Assembly (NCBI GenBank): GCA_036365515.1 | Contig: CM070877.1 | Coordinates: forward strand, 90,219,522-90,283,521 | Length of the DNA: 64,000 nucleotides | Direction of reading: 5' to 3' | Origin: Torymus aiolomorphi | Lineage: Eukaryota > Arthropoda > Insecta > Hymenoptera > Torymidae | Shown: positions 33,912-44,769 of the stretch, in pieces | Layout of the letters: each line of letters starts with the position of its first letter | Numbering within the stretch: the stretch's first letter is position 1 | Notes under the pieces: model-generated | What the model saw: the letters and a program-made list of their open reading frames with translations, nothing else | Database searches by the model: none | Told to the model about the DNA's origin: nothing | Made by a program: the position numbers and the translations under genes

Positions 33912-35130
33912 TTTTGTCTTATTTCCATTTCTGATTCTGCATTTCTTACTGTTTCTTTCCCTTTCCTTAAAAAAGGTTTCATTTTATCGCTTTTCTCGCC
34001 TAGTCTCCATTCATCGTCATCTATTCTCACTCTTGTCCCGAATATCGATACTACTGATTCTTCTTTTGCTTGCGCTTTAGCCCACGCACTGACCCTTCTT
34101 TCATTGTCTCTCTCTTCCCAGGTTCTGTCATTATCTATGTAGATATCTGTTCCTTTCCACTGTTTCTTCATCTTCATTATCATGTTTTTCTGCTCTGTAT
34201 CCTTACACTCCACTCCTACTTTCCCTTTGTTTCCGGGTACCTTCCATATTCTTCTTAGGTTAATTGGATCTCCTATCTTTCCTCCCAGCCACTCCTCTAT
34301 TCCTTCCTTGCCTCTTGTCCTTTCCTGGTTCAGACCTGAAATTATCACGTTGTTTCTCTTACTAAACTTTCATCTTTTTCCCATTTTTCTTTCTGTATTT
34401 TCCTTCAATCTTCTAGTTCTTTTTCCCATTCTTTTCCTTGCCTGCTCACGTTTTCTTTACTTAGTCTTTCTCCCATATTTTTCTCTATTATGTCCTTTAT
34501 ATCTTTCTCTACTCCTCCTCTTTTGTCCTTTACCTCTTTTTCCAGTATTTCCGTTCTCCTTTCTAAGCTCTTGTACTTTTCTTCTGTTTCCTTTGTGTTC
34601 TTCTCCGTTTGTATCTTGAGATCTTCTATTTCTTTCCTTGTGCCCGTCTGTTCCTTCCTTATTAGTCTTTGTTCGTTTTGTATGCTCTCGTTGGTCAATT
34701 TAATATTGTCTATGTCCTTCGCGACTTTCTGTTCAAGACTCATCAGTTCGTTCCACTCCGTCCTCTATATGCCCACTTCTTCTGTTCCTTGTTCCTTCTC
34801 GTCCGTCTTATTCTTCGTTACTGGCATCTTGTTCCGTTCTTCTGGTAACCTTAGGGTCTTTGAGCTTCTGATGAATGGACTTGCTTTTGAGTCTAGCGAT
34901 GTTTTTCCCCTTCGCGCTTTGTATATATTTTTATGCACTGTTCTTTTTAATTCTCTCTCCTCTCAGGCTGGTGACAAAAGCTTCCTCTTTGTCTTATATT
35001 CTTCCTTTTCCTCTGTCTCCTCTCCCTCTTCTAGATCGATGATCCCCGTTAGGCTGTTTGTTGTTATTCTTCTATCTTTCTTTGTCTTCCACTCTACTAG
35101 TTCCTCTGGTGTCTTATACTTTGGTGTGTA
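33905..35130 (-). pseudogene. LINE ORF1, coiled-coil and RNA-binding-like protein
   Basis: 34743-34405 encodes a Lys/Glu-rich coiled coil (heptads in NIKLTNESIQNEQRLIRKEQ). 34348-33905 encodes an L1-ORF1-like RRM/C-terminal domain (NLRRIWKVPGNKGKVGVEC, RRVSAWAKAQAKEE). Further upstream to about 35130 an acidic N-terminal part is broken by several stops. ORF1 proteins of this design coat LINE RNA. The overlap of 33905-33911 with the ORF2 start suggests the usual ORF1-ORF2 arrangement. Confidence 0.7.
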
Positions 35131-35350
35131 AAACGTTTCTGTCGTTTCTTTCTATATTTGGTCGTCTTCTGTTTGTTCCGTTCCTGGTGCGGTTCTTGTG
35201 TCTTTGGCTTTACAGTTGTTCCGCTCCGCTATGTTCAGTACTCTACTTCTACTCACTTATGAGTGCCCACTCATTCTATATACTCTGTCATTCACTTTCA
35301 CTCCGACTATATATTATCCACTCTTCACAGTATCCACTCTTACTATATAT

Positions 35351-36137
35351 TGAAACGGTAGTATTCATGCGAAAGGATTGCTCTTTCATGAGGATAGCTA
35401 ATCGAGCAGGATTCGAATAGAGAGAGCAATTAAAATAAATTTACAAAGCCAGATAAGTAGAATAACAATTTATTTAACTTAACATTAATACATTCCTTAT
35501 ACGATACTACAGGTCGCGTTTGGCGGGGATCTGTAACATATAGAACAGTGGAGCGCGATATTAGATACAATCATGAATAGCTAGACTACGGTGGTCGCGG
35601 GCGCGGTTCTCCACGAGTAGGCGAGTGCGCTCCCACTACTCGTGGACAACACCCGGGTAACGAGTGCGCTCGTATACCCGGGGAATCGTCTCAGCGACGC
35701 TTCGAGTGCAGAGTAACGAGTGCGCTCGTATACTCCGCTCCGTCGGCGGGCTCCAGGGCTTAGCGAGTACGGCCCTGGGCTGAGAGAATAATCTTCCACG
35801 GCGCGCGAGGCGGCATTTATACTCGCTCGCCGAGTGCGGTATAGTCGGCGCGGTGGGGCGCGCTATAGCTTGTGCGTCCTGTGCGACGCGTGGTCGCGGC
35901 GGTCGGTGGAGAGGGAAGTCGGCTACTCAGTCGCCTGCTCTCTCTCCTCGCTGTACGAGCTCCGGTACTTGTGTACATCCGTGAGTACATGTATGTACAC
36001 ACTCGTACGCTCGCTCTCCCATGCCGTTGACAGGTTCGTCGGTTTTCTCTCTCTAGCGCACGCGTTCTATTAGAGAGAAAGCTTCTCGCCTTTGCGTTTT
36101 CGTATCGATGCGCCTACTGACAAGGTGTATCGTTACA
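35351..36137 (-). repeat. Gypsy 3' LTR (787 bp)
   Basis: On the minus strand it starts TGTAACGATACACC and ends CCGTTTCA. It is GC-rich and holds repeated GTAACGAGTGCGCTCGTATA blocks (35656 onward and 35711 onward). An AATAAA signal lies on the minus strand near 35469. Compared with the other LTR it has a ~14-bp extra segment near 35690 and scattered substitutions. Confidence 0.93.
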
Positions 36138-36150
36138 TTTCCCTCCCGCT
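36138..36150 (-). promoter_or_regulatory. Gypsy polypurine tract
   Basis: On the minus strand GCGGGAGGGAAA directly abuts the 3' LTR, the expected site for plus-strand priming. Confidence 0.75.
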
Positions 36151-36173
36151 AAGGAGAGTGAAGCCCGCTGGCT

Positions 36174-36959
36174 TTACTCTATGCGCATTATGTACAACGT
36201 AGTGTTAAAAGACGAATAATACAAATAAAAAAAAATATTTACACGTCGGGGTTTTCCTAGATGCCTGACGTTGCCGTTGGATTTGTCAAGGCGCAGGTGC
36301 CAACGCCAACCGTTGTGCGTTACGCTATACTGCGTTACCCCGATAGGCACCTCGACCTCTGGCCCGTTTGGTATTTTCACTCGCCGGTGCGGTAGCCACG
36401 TTGTGGAGCGGTTGTACGGGGTGTACATTTTTCTCCACCCCGTAGCTGGATTCGGTAGCGGGATGGTTCGTTGTGGTGCTAGCTGCTCCTCCCGGCCGTA
36501 TAAAAAAACATCCCTCTCCACCTTGGTGTGGGGTAATTTCCCGGATCCGCCCGAGGATGAAGCGGCACCGCCCGCTGGTGCACCCCACGAAAAATTCTGC
36601 CTTTCCGCAAGGGCAGCGGTCGCCTTCAGGTATGCCGCTGATGAATTCGTAATTGCGGCGGGCGATGATATTAACTCCCTTATCGGTGAGTGCGGTCGCG
36701 GTACTTTCCTCCACGGCGCGAGTGCCTTTTCCACCTCTTGCTCCTCGAGGATGGGCCGAGGTGTTGGCACATATTCCCGAGCTGACTGATGTTGTATGCC
36801 CTCGGGAATATATGGCTCGTCCCATTCTCGGAGGAGCTCTTCGATGGCCTCTATTTCCCTCATGGTTCTCGCTTGCGGTTTGAATTGGAACTGAGCTACT
36901 TTGAAAAGGATTGTCGTTAATTTCCGCCTATCGTTTTGTTTACCTTTAAGGTTGATCAC
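36174..36959 (-). CDS. Third ORF of the gypsy element (env position), unknown
   Basis: An intact 261-codon frame lies between pol and the polypurine tract, where env sits in errantivirus-like elements. The sequence has no signal peptide or clear internal membrane segment. It has an acidic/proline-rich N-terminal half (PTPRPILEEQEVEKALAPW), a Gly/Ser linker (GGAASSSGGSGK) and a basic, aromatic C-terminal half (WLPHRRVKIPNGPEVEVPIG, NGWRWHLRLDKS). So it is not a recognisable envelope protein; an accessory nucleic-acid-binding or structural protein is possible. It is the only long ORF of the element without a break, although the last ~20 residues are hydrophobic and may come from read-in to the 3' region. 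Confidence 0.55.
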   Translation of the reverse strand: MINLKGKQNDRRKLTTILFKVAQFQFKPQARTMREIEAIEELLREWDEPYIPEGIQHQSAREYVPTPRPILEEQEVEKALAPWRKVPRPHSPIRELISSPAAITNSSAAYLKATAALAERQNFSWGAPAGGAASSSGGSGKLPHTKVERDVFLYGREEQLAPQRTIPLPNPATGWRKMYTPYNRSTTWLPHRRVKIPNGPEVEVPIGVTQYSVTHNGWRWHLRLDKSNGNVRHLGKPRRVNIFFYLYYSSFNTTLYIMRIE

Positions 36960-37065
36960 TTGTACAATTTTGTTCTTACAATTCTATTTTCGCTGTTTCG
37001 TGTATAATGTTTGACGCTTGGGCTACCATCGTGGACTAGCTGCCCTTACAATTTTTCGCTTGCTT

Positions 37066-40000
37066 TTATACCGGATTGACGAAGGGTTTGAGGTCTTTTA
37101 CGTGAATATTCCGTACTAATTTCCCCCTCTCGTCTCGTAGATCGAATATTACTGGACTTACGCGTTTTTTTACCGTATATGGCCCGGCGAATTTATCTAG
37201 TAATTTTGCGTTGATCGCCTTAACTTTATTGGAAAGAATGATCTGTCTTTTTAAAACTAGGTCTCCTACCCTCGGTTGCCAATTGCGTCTTCTAAGGTTA
37301 TAATGTTTTTGTTGTCTGTTAAAGCTCCTTGCGGTGCTTGTTTTTGCTACCTCGATCGCGTTTTTTAATTCCTCTATCCTATCTTTTAATGTTTTCCCCG
37401 ACCCTACTCTTACTTCTTGCTGCAAATTTCCAGGTGCTATTATTTCGCGGCCATAATTTAAATATGCGGGGGTATAATTCGTTGTCTCGCTTTGCGCGGA
37501 GTTAAACGCGAATGCTATTTCATTTAGATGCAAATCCCATGTTTTTGGATTTCTACTGGTGTATTGCCCTATCATGGCTTAACGGTACGATTTGCACGTT
37601 CGACGGGGTTGCATTGCGGTGTATACGGTGGTGTCTTCCGATGTTGAATTCCGGCGTCCCTTAATAGATTTTCAAAGTCTCGACTAATAAATGGTTTGGC
37701 GTTGTCGCTTAGAATAGTTCTCGGACAGCCAAAACGGAGAATGATTTGTTCTTTTACTGTTTTAGCGATTGCGGCTCCGGTAGCTTTACGTAGTGCTTTT
37801 TATTCTATCCATTTCGTAAGTCGGTCCTGCATTACTAGTAACGTTGAGTGTCCGGTGTTAGACCGAGGAAGTGGGCCCACCAGGTCGATAGAGATCATTT
37901 CCCATGGTTGGTCGACGTATGTGGCATGCATTTTACCGGCTGGTGCTTGTTGCTGCGTTTTATGACGTTGGCAGTTTCCACACGCTCGCACGTATTTTGT
38001 CGCCTCTTTGAACATTCCCGGCCAATAATAAGAGCGCGCCAGTCTATGTACTGTTTTTGCGATGCCCAAATGACCGGCGGTAAGATCGTCGTGATTTTCC
38101 CTTAACACGCGTTCCTGTTCTGACTGAGCGATGCATATTTTCCATTCGTCCGCCGGATCGTTCTCTTTAAAATCGAGCGAATGGAGAATATGACGATATA
38201 GTCTTCCGTCTCTTATGCAGTATTCTGGGTATTCGTCCGGTTTTGTCTGTACGGCGGTGATTTTATGTGCGTACCAATCGTTTTCTTTCGCGTCAATTGC
38301 GTCTACGTCTAATGGTTGTCGTGAAAGTATGTCTGCCACGGTATTTTCGCTGGCTTTGCGATAACGCACCTCGAAATCCCACTGACTTAATTCCATTACC
38401 CAGCGAGCTAATCTACCCGATGGGTTTTCTATTTTATTAAGCCATTTTAGCGATTGGTGGTCTGTTATTACGGTAAATTGATATCCTTCCAAATAATGGC
38501 GCATTTTCCAAATACCCCACTTCACGGCTAAACACTCTAGCTCTGTTACGGAATAATTTTTCTCTGCTTTATTCAGTGATCGGCTCGTGTATGCAATGAC
38601 ATACTCCTTTCTGCGGTCGCTTTGTGCAAGCATTGCTCCTAGTCCTTGCAGACTCGCATCAGTCTGTAGAATAAGTGGTTTGGTCCAATCTGGACAAGCT
38701 AGTACGGGAGCTTCCATTAGTCTACGTTTTAATTCCTCGAAAGCTCCTTGTAGTGCGTTGTCCCAATACCATTTAATTTTCTTTTGGAGTAATTTATTCA
38801 GCGGTGAAGCTATTTGGGACACGTTTTTGATGAACCGGCGATACCACGATAAAAGACCCATGAATCTCTTTAGTTCTTTTGTGTTTGCCGGTGGCGGTAA
38901 ATTAGCAATGGCTGCTACCTTTTCGGGGTCGGTGCGCAAGGCCTTCCTGTCCACTACGTGCCCTAGATATGTCAACCTATTCCCGGCAAAATGGCATTTC
39001 GCGGGATTTTGCTTAAGCCGCGCCTCCCGAAGTCGTTTAAACACTTCCGTTAATTTTTCTATGTGTTTCTCAAACGTATCTGTTACTATGATGCTGTCAT
39101 CTAGGTATGCAAAGGCATTCGGTGCCATTTCGGATGTAATTACTTGGTCTAGCAGACGTTGAAACGTTGCCGGGGCCGCGTGAAGTCCGAAGGGCATGAC
39201 GTTAAACTCGAACAAGTCTTTTCCCGGTACTGTGAACGCGGTTATCGCTCGACTTTCTGGGGTTAAGGCTACCTACCAGTAGCCGTTTTTTAAATCGATC
39301 GAGGATAAATATTTTGCCCCTCTGAGTTTATCTAGAATTGCGTTGGTATGTGGGAGCGGGTAGGCATCTTTCTCCGAAATTTGATATATCTTTTTGAAAT
39401 CGGTACAAAATCTGCGTTTTCCGTTTTTTTTTTCGTAATTACTACTGGGGAGCTCCACGGGCTTTCCGACGGCTGAATTACCCCTTCCTCTAACATTTTC
39501 TCGACTTCCTTGTTAATTATATCCTGCATTGCCGGATTTCTGGGTCGGTATCTCTGTTTAATGGGTGTTTGTTCGATAACCCTAATTTTGTGTTGGATTA
39601 ATGGAGTAACCCCTTGAATGTTTTCGAACTCGGCCATTCTTTGTTTTATGAATTCCTCTAATTGTTCCTCCTCAGATACCGTTAACTGAGCTAAACCTAC
39701 TGGTTCTCCGACGGAACATAACCCCTCGTTGCCGTCTGTCTCTCCGGTTCTGATCTTTCTCCCATTCAACGTTAGTTGGAGCCCTAGTTTAACGAGTATG
39801 TCCATTCCGAGTAAAAAATCGGTTGTTAATCCTTCCATAACCAAAAAACGGTGTCGTACTTTTTTGCCTTGTACTCTGCACTCTCCAGATATACTGCTCT
39901 CAAGAGTGGCAGGGGTACCATCGGTCATCCGCGCTGCCTTTCGTTCCGCCTGATTTACCCACCCTTGCGTAAGGCATTTATGCGCCGCGCGTGGGTTTAT

Positions 40001-40219
40001 ATATGATCCTATTGATCCGGGATCTATTAGGCCTCGAAATTTCTCTCGACCGGCGTTGACTCGAACGAAATAGCGGCTGTCGACATCGGAGGTCTTGTTT
40101 GTGTGGGTCGGTCCTGCCCCGGTGTGGGTCCGAACCTCTTTTCGTTTCCCGACGCATCTATATTCTCGTGGCACCGGCAATCGCGCTTTAATATACCGTC
40201 TGTTCCACAATACGAACAA
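37066..40219 (-). pseudogene. Gypsy pol (protease, RT, RNase H, integrase), broken
   Basis: The pol frame is -1 relative to gag and overlaps it by about 190 nt, as expected for frameshift expression. Order: retropepsin-like domain (LIDPGSIGSYI and FLLGMDILVKLGL), a frameshift near 39430 at a run of ten A, RT with FCTDFKKIYQI and SSIDLKNGYW, TAG at 39273, RT with AYLDDSIIV, RNase H with LQTDASLQGLGAML, an integrase zinc domain (HLGIAKTVHRLARSYYWPGM...CGNCQRH), catalytic integrase with SIDLVGPLP, TAA at 37800, a frameshift near 37578, and the integrase C-terminus to 37066. The YLDD box and integrase motifs persist, so decay is moderate. Confidence 0.9.
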
Positions 40220-41172
40220 AATTTCCTCTGTGTATTCCGACAGTTCATTCTCCTATGTCCACGTTGTTTGCATTTCCAGCAGTACGTGTTCCGGTCGTAT
40301 GTTGTCGTCACTTCCATAATATTCCCGGCGTTATTCCTCGGTCTTTCTCCTCTTACTTCTTTAACCGTTTGTGTCAGTACCTCTTCTATTTCTTCCACGC
40401 GTTGGATGAGTTCATTGACGTTGTTAAAATCCGCCCGTTGAATGTGCAATCGTAACTCGGCGCGCATGTTATAATAGATATTATCGAGTTGAGTCTCACG
40501 GTTTATGTCCCCTCGACAGCGCATTAATGTATTAAGTGACGTTGCGTAGCTTCTAAATACTTCCCCGTTTAACTGTCTACGTTCGCTTATTTGTCGGTCA
40601 AGATTCCGTCGCTCTCCTGGTGGTATGTAGAAACTGCGCAACGATTCTTTAAGTTCTGTATAATTATTTATATTTTCTAAGTTTCGATACCAAAGTTGGG
40701 CTTCCCCCCGTAATAATTCCTGAAATCCTATGAGAAGGTTTGCATCGGTGAAGCCATATGCTTTCCTTAACTCCTCAACTCTTTCCAAAAACCCGTATAC
40801 ATCGCGACCGTCGAAGTGACAATTCCATTTTCGCATCTGATCTAGTATCTTCGCGGTCGTATTTTCTACTGTTACATAGTTTATTTGTGCCGTGGCCGTC
40901 TCCTGATTCGGTATTAACATTTGCGTTTGCCTGCTCTGTGGGGTTGATGTGTTATCTACCTGTTCTTCCAGGTCGCGGGTCTTACCTAGTCTCTCATCGT
41001 ACTCCTCTGTGTCTTCCGGTTGATTTTTAAAATATCCCGGACTTATTTTCGCTATTGCTACTAACCGTTGTCGAAGTTCTGCTACGTTCCCTGTATTATC
41101 TATGTCTAGTTTCGCGAGTTCGTCCATGAGTTGCTCCTTTCGGAGTTTGTAAACCCATCCGACTTTCCCCAT
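40027..41172 (-). CDS. Gypsy gag polyprotein
   Basis: An intact 381-codon frame starting MGKVGWVYKLRKEQL. The N-terminus resembles a SAP-like motif (KEQLMDELAKLDIDNTGNVA), followed by a capsid-like helical region (FQELLRGEAQLWYRNL...LKESLRSFYIP...). Two zinc knuckles follow: CWKCKQRGHRRMNC (canonical CCHC) and CSYCGTDGILKRDC (with Ile where His is expected). Gag would package the element's RNA. The end overlaps pol in another frame. Confidence 0.88.
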   Translation of the reverse strand: MGKVGWVYKLRKEQLMDELAKLDIDNTGNVAELRQRLVAIAKISPGYFKNQPEDTEEYDERLGKTRDLEEQVDNTSTPQSRQTQMLIPNQETATAQINYVTVENTTAKILDQMRKWNCHFDGRDVYGFLERVEELRKAYGFTDANLLIGFQELLRGEAQLWYRNLENINNYTELKESLRSFYIPPGERRNLDRQISERRQLNGEVFRSYATSLNTLMRCRGDINRETQLDNIYYNMRAELRLHIQRADFNNVNELIQRVEEIEEVLTQTVKEVRGERPRNNAGNIMEVTTTYDRNTYCWKCKQRGHRRMNCRNTQRKFCSYCGTDGILKRDCRCHENIDASGNEKRFGPTPGQDRPTQTRPPMSTAAISFESTPVERNFEA

Positions 41173-41298
41173 GACTGCTAGTAATAACCGGTAAAAAAAA
41201 AAAAAAATTTTTCTTATTTTGCTTTGTATAATTTATTTCAATATTGGATGTTACTTGAATGATCTTTTTTCATTCTTCCGCGTGAAAAGAAAAACTAT

Positions 41299-41315
41299 TC
41301 CCTGTTCGGGCGCCA
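41299..41315 (-). promoter_or_regulatory. Primer-binding site, tRNA-Lys type
   Basis: On the minus strand TGGCGCCCGAACAGGGA directly follows the 5' LTR. This is the complement of the 3' end of animal tRNA-Lys(UUU), the same primer used by lentiviruses and many retroelements. Confidence 0.88.
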
Positions 41316-42088
41316 TGAAACGGTAGTATTCATGCGAAAGGATTGCTCTTTCATGAGGATAGCTAATCGAGCAGGATTCGAATGGAGAGAGCAATTAAAA
41401 TAAATTTACAAAGCCAGATAAGTAGAATAACAATTTATTTAACTTAATATTAATACATTCCTTATACGATACTACAGGTCGCGTTTGGCGGGGATCTGTA
41501 ACATATAGAACAGTGGAGCGCGATATTAGATACAATAATGAATAGCTAGACTACGGTGGTCGCGGGCGCGGTTTTCCACGAGTAGGCGAGTGCGCTCCCA
41601 CTACTCGTGGACAACACCCGGGTAACGAGTGCGCTCGAAATTCGTCTCAGCGACGCTTTGAGTGCACAGTAACGAGTGCGCTCGTATACTCCGCTCCGTT
41701 GGCGGGCTCCAGGGCTTAGCGAGTACGGCCCTGGGCTGAGAGAATAATCTGCCACGGCGCGCGAGGCGGAATTTATACTCGCTCGCCGAGTGCGGTATAG
41801 TCGGCGCGGTGGGGCGCGCTATAGCTTGTGCGTCCTGTGCGACGCATGGTCGCGGTGGTCGGTGGAGAGGGAAGTCGGCTACTCAGTCGCCTGCTCTCTC
41901 TCCTCGCTGTACGAGCTCCAGGACTTGTGTACATCCGTGAGTACATGTATGTACACATTTGTACGCTCTCCCATGCCGTTGACAGGTTCATCGTTTTCTC
42001 TCTCTAGCGCACGCATTCTATTAGAGAGAAAGCTTCTCGCCTTTGCGATTTCGTATCGATGCGCCTACTGACAAGGTGTATCGTTACA
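41316..42088 (-). repeat. Gypsy 5' LTR (773 bp)
   Basis: Matches 35351-36137 almost throughout, with a short deletion near 41636 and about a dozen or more substitutions by eye. Transcription would start in this LTR on the minus strand. Confidence 0.93.
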
Positions 42089-42092
42089 ATAT

Positions 42093-42235
42093 TATGGCTT
42101 AACACTCACTGCCATCGGCTTATTCCTTCCTTTTTTTCGCCAACATCGCTAGCTTTCTGTCTTTTTCTGTTTCTTCTTCTGTTTCTTCTAGTTTCTTCTA
42201 TTTTTTTTATGCACCTATCACACACGGTCACTCAC
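42093..42235 (-). other. LINE 5' untranslated remnant
   Basis: Purine-rich on the minus strand (AGAAACAGAAGAAGAAACAG), like the rest of the LINE sense strand. It becomes contiguous with 35350 once the gypsy element and one ATAT are removed. Confidence 0.5.
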
Positions 42236-42243
42236 TTCACCAC

Positions 42244-42385
<142 letters not shown>

Positions 42386-42571
42386 AAAACTCGACTATTA
42401 CGACAGCTGTCAAACACATGAACTGCACTGGTCGGCCATTTTGAGTTAATCAATCTATTTTTGCAAATATCGACCTAAAATTTGAAGAACATTTTTTTTT
42501 CATAAAAAACTGAAAGAAAACGAGTTTTGAGCGATTTTAAAATTTTGGGCTGCTGACTTCACCTGCAAAAT

Positions 42572-42765
<194 letters not shown>

Positions 42766-42770
42766 ATCTT

Positions 42771-43487
42771 ATATACAGGGAGCGCTCACGGTCACATGAG
42801 CATATATAGCCTCAGCCTATAGGTGAGAGAGCCGTTACGGTTATGGCTCCTGTACTCTGCACGCAGGCAACACCAAAACAGATTACCTTTGCCGAATGCA
42901 CCAGTGTTAGGTTTTCTCTTTTTGTTTTTCTCCTATTCGCGGTATTGGCGTATGTGTGCATGTGCCTCGAGTATTTTTTCGTAATTGAGATTATATACGG
43001 TATATGTATAAGTTATACGAATACGAGTGAGCGATTAGTCTACAGTTTTCGTTAAAATTGTGTAAAATTTAACGAGCATTGCGGTCGTGCCTATTATGTA
43101 AAAACGGAGTTTTTACATAGGGAGGGGGCGGGCGTCGAGCGAAGCGACGAGCAGGTGTGTGTGGAGGCGGGGGGGTTGTCGTGTCGAGTGCAGCGAGACA
43201 CGCAGGGGGGGCTCGGCTCCCATAGTTTATTATAACTATACGTAAATTTATGAAGTTGCTAGCAAGCGCGAATAGGTATAAGTTTGAGCTAATTGAGTAA
43301 ATGCACATGTTCAAGCGTGTGAATATTAAAATGAATAAAACATCATCCTTTCGTTTAACAGAAAAAAATTGTCTTTATTTATTCAAAAACCATTACATTT
43401 TTTATTTAACTTGAAAAAAATTATTTACATACACAATTGTTTATTTTTTAATTCTATACAATTAATATGTTTAATAATATTGCATGA
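42771..43487. repeat. Non-coding border of the Polinton block with three GC-rich hairpins
   Basis: Hairpins: a perfect 11-bp stem TATGTAAAAAC/GTTTTTACATA (43095-43119); CGTC/GACG around GCGAAGC (43133-43149); CGTGTC/GACACG (43180-43202). They lie in a G-rich patch within AT-rich DNA. No gene is seen. The short plus-strand frame at 42843-43055 has a hydrophobic stretch but no support. Confidence 0.6.
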
Positions 43488-44402
43488 TTACATATCTTTT
43501 TTATCAATCCAATTATTGTGTGAATTATCAAAGCCGAGCCATTTTACAAAAATTTTACTTCCTTTTTTCTTAATTACTTTTTCTACAAAATGAATATCCG
43601 GATACTTGGCTTTTAGTAGTTCTTGTTCATAGAAGCCGCCTGAGACGGACTGATCTTGATAGTCCTGCAGATGGTAAGTCGTTGGATTTCTAACTGCTAT
43701 ACGTACAATTGTAAATATATCTGTAGACCAATTGGAAGTATATCCTTTATCAAATATTAATTTAGCCTTACTCATTCGGACTTTGTCACCAATTTAAAAT
43801 TTTGGCTTAATTTTATTAGTTAATTTCGGAGCAAATTTCCGCAGTATTTCCGCTGCGTTACTGGTTGCTACATCTTTTGGTTTCACACCGATAATAAGAT
43901 GTTTACGATTATTGTACGTGGTAATTAAATCACGTAAAATATCTAGCCACTTATAGTTGCTTCTCAAACTGAATTTTTTCCACATAGCACTTTTTAGCGG
44001 GCGATAGAAGCGTTCACATATCGATGCCTTTAGATTACTAAAGGCTGAGTACAACTTTATTTTGTACATGCTCATAAGTTTTTTAAAATCTGCGATATAG
44101 AATTCTTTGTCTCGATCAGTATGAAGATTTTTTGGTACTCTGCCTTTAACAAGCACAGATTTCATAGCTTCTGAAACATTTTTGCCTGTTTTTCTCTTTA
44201 CAGGAACAGCACATGCATATTTGGAGAAAATGTCGATTATAGTGAGCAAGTATCTATAGCCCTTATTGTCGCGAGCATATGGAATCATTTCAACGATATC
44301 TGCTTGCCAAGTTTCGTCCAAACCACGCACATCAAAGTTTCGACGTGTATAGTTACGTCTTGCAGGTTTGTACAGTTCTTTAACTAGTTTTTCGTGTTCC
44401 AT
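43488..44402 (-). pseudogene. Polinton-type integrase with C-terminal chromo-like domain
   Basis: Retrovirus-like integrase core: WQADIVEM (first Asp), HTDRDKEFY (second Asp) and ICERFYRPLKSAMW (Glu), followed by LRDLITTYNNRKH. After TAA at 43794 the same frame continues with an SH3-like stretch and a chromodomain-like end (VEKVIKKKGSKIFVKWLGFD...NNWI), which in Polintons may direct integration to chromatin. The N-terminal zinc domain is not seen ahead of MEHEKLV. Inactive because of the stop. Confidence 0.87.
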
Positions 44403-44412
44403 GCTTATGGAA

Positions 44413-44769
44413 TTAATGATTGATTAACTGTGCCATAGCCTCTTTTATAGTCAACATGTCAGCTTTTATTTGAGATATCTGGGCATCTAGTTCATCTCTA
44501 TGATTATCAACTGTTATATCCAAGTCATCTATCCTAGTTCCAAGTCTCGTAGTTATATCAATCATTTCTCGAATTTCTATTTGAATAATGTTTCGTAGAG
44601 TCTCTAAATTTACAAAATGACTCGGTTGTTGAGTATCGGCAACATTACATAATTTTTTATTTTCTATGCCTAGTGGCCATCATTCTTGACTTTAAAGCCA
44701 ACGCCAGATAGTCCTCGACTACCTTCGGTTTTTCCAAGGTTATGTCCAAACACGTCAATGCTTATTTTA
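44413..44769 (-). pseudogene. Polinton fibre-like coiled-coil protein
   Basis: Minus strand: SIDVFGHNLGKTEGSRGLSG at the N-terminus (the expected start codon reads ATA). A stop/frameshift near 44690 follows, then KKLCNVADTQQPSHF and an amphipathic coiled coil (IIQIEIREMIDITTRLG...) ending at TAA 44413, 11 bp before the integrase start. The N-terminal motif and coiled coil resemble small structural proteins encoded next to the integrase in insect Polintons. The exact role is unknown. Confidence 0.6.

Larger units (their letters stand above)
35351..42088 (-). mobile_element. Gypsy-type LTR retrotransposon, full structure
   Basis: LTRs are 35351-36137 and 41316-42088. The element is flanked by ATAT on both sides (35347-35350 and 42089-42092), which is a 4-bp target duplication. 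In minus orientation the order is 5' LTR, primer-binding site, gag, pol (protease, RT, RNase H, integrase), a third ORF, polypurine tract and 3' LTR. The pol order with integrase last places it in Metaviridae-type gypsy. Stops and frameshifts in pol make this copy non-autonomous. It sits in the 5' UTR of the LINE. Confidence 0.93.
27425..42235 (-). mobile_element. Non-LTR retrotransposon (LINE) split by two insertions
   Basis: Minus-strand coding homology runs 42235-42093 (5' UTR), 35350-33312 (ORF1 and endonuclease) and 30151-27425 (rest of ORF2 and 3' UTR). The gaps are a Tc1/mariner-like element and a gypsy-like element. Rejoining at the mariner gap gives a sensible endonuclease-domain continuation, and the gypsy gap is flanked by a 4-bp duplication. 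Net length is about 4.9 kb. The sense strand is purine-rich and the proteins are very Lys/Glu-rich. No clear poly-A tail or target duplication is visible. It is inactive because of several frame breaks. Confidence 0.8.

Noticed and set aside
35400..35425. tRNA B-box-like sequence (GGATTCGAAT) in the gypsy LTR
   Set aside because: There is no A box or cloverleaf around it, and it is repeated because it lies in both LTRs.
36271..36789. 172-codon plus-strand frame and a 166-codon alternative minus-strand frame
   Set aside because: They overlap the third gypsy ORF, lie in GC-richer DNA where stops are rare, and show no domain. The minus-strand 261-codon frame fits the element's polarity and position better.
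41299..41315. Possible lentiviral origin suggested by the HIV-like primer-binding site
   Set aside because: The site only reflects use of the conserved tRNA-Lys; gag, RT and integrase are of gypsy type.
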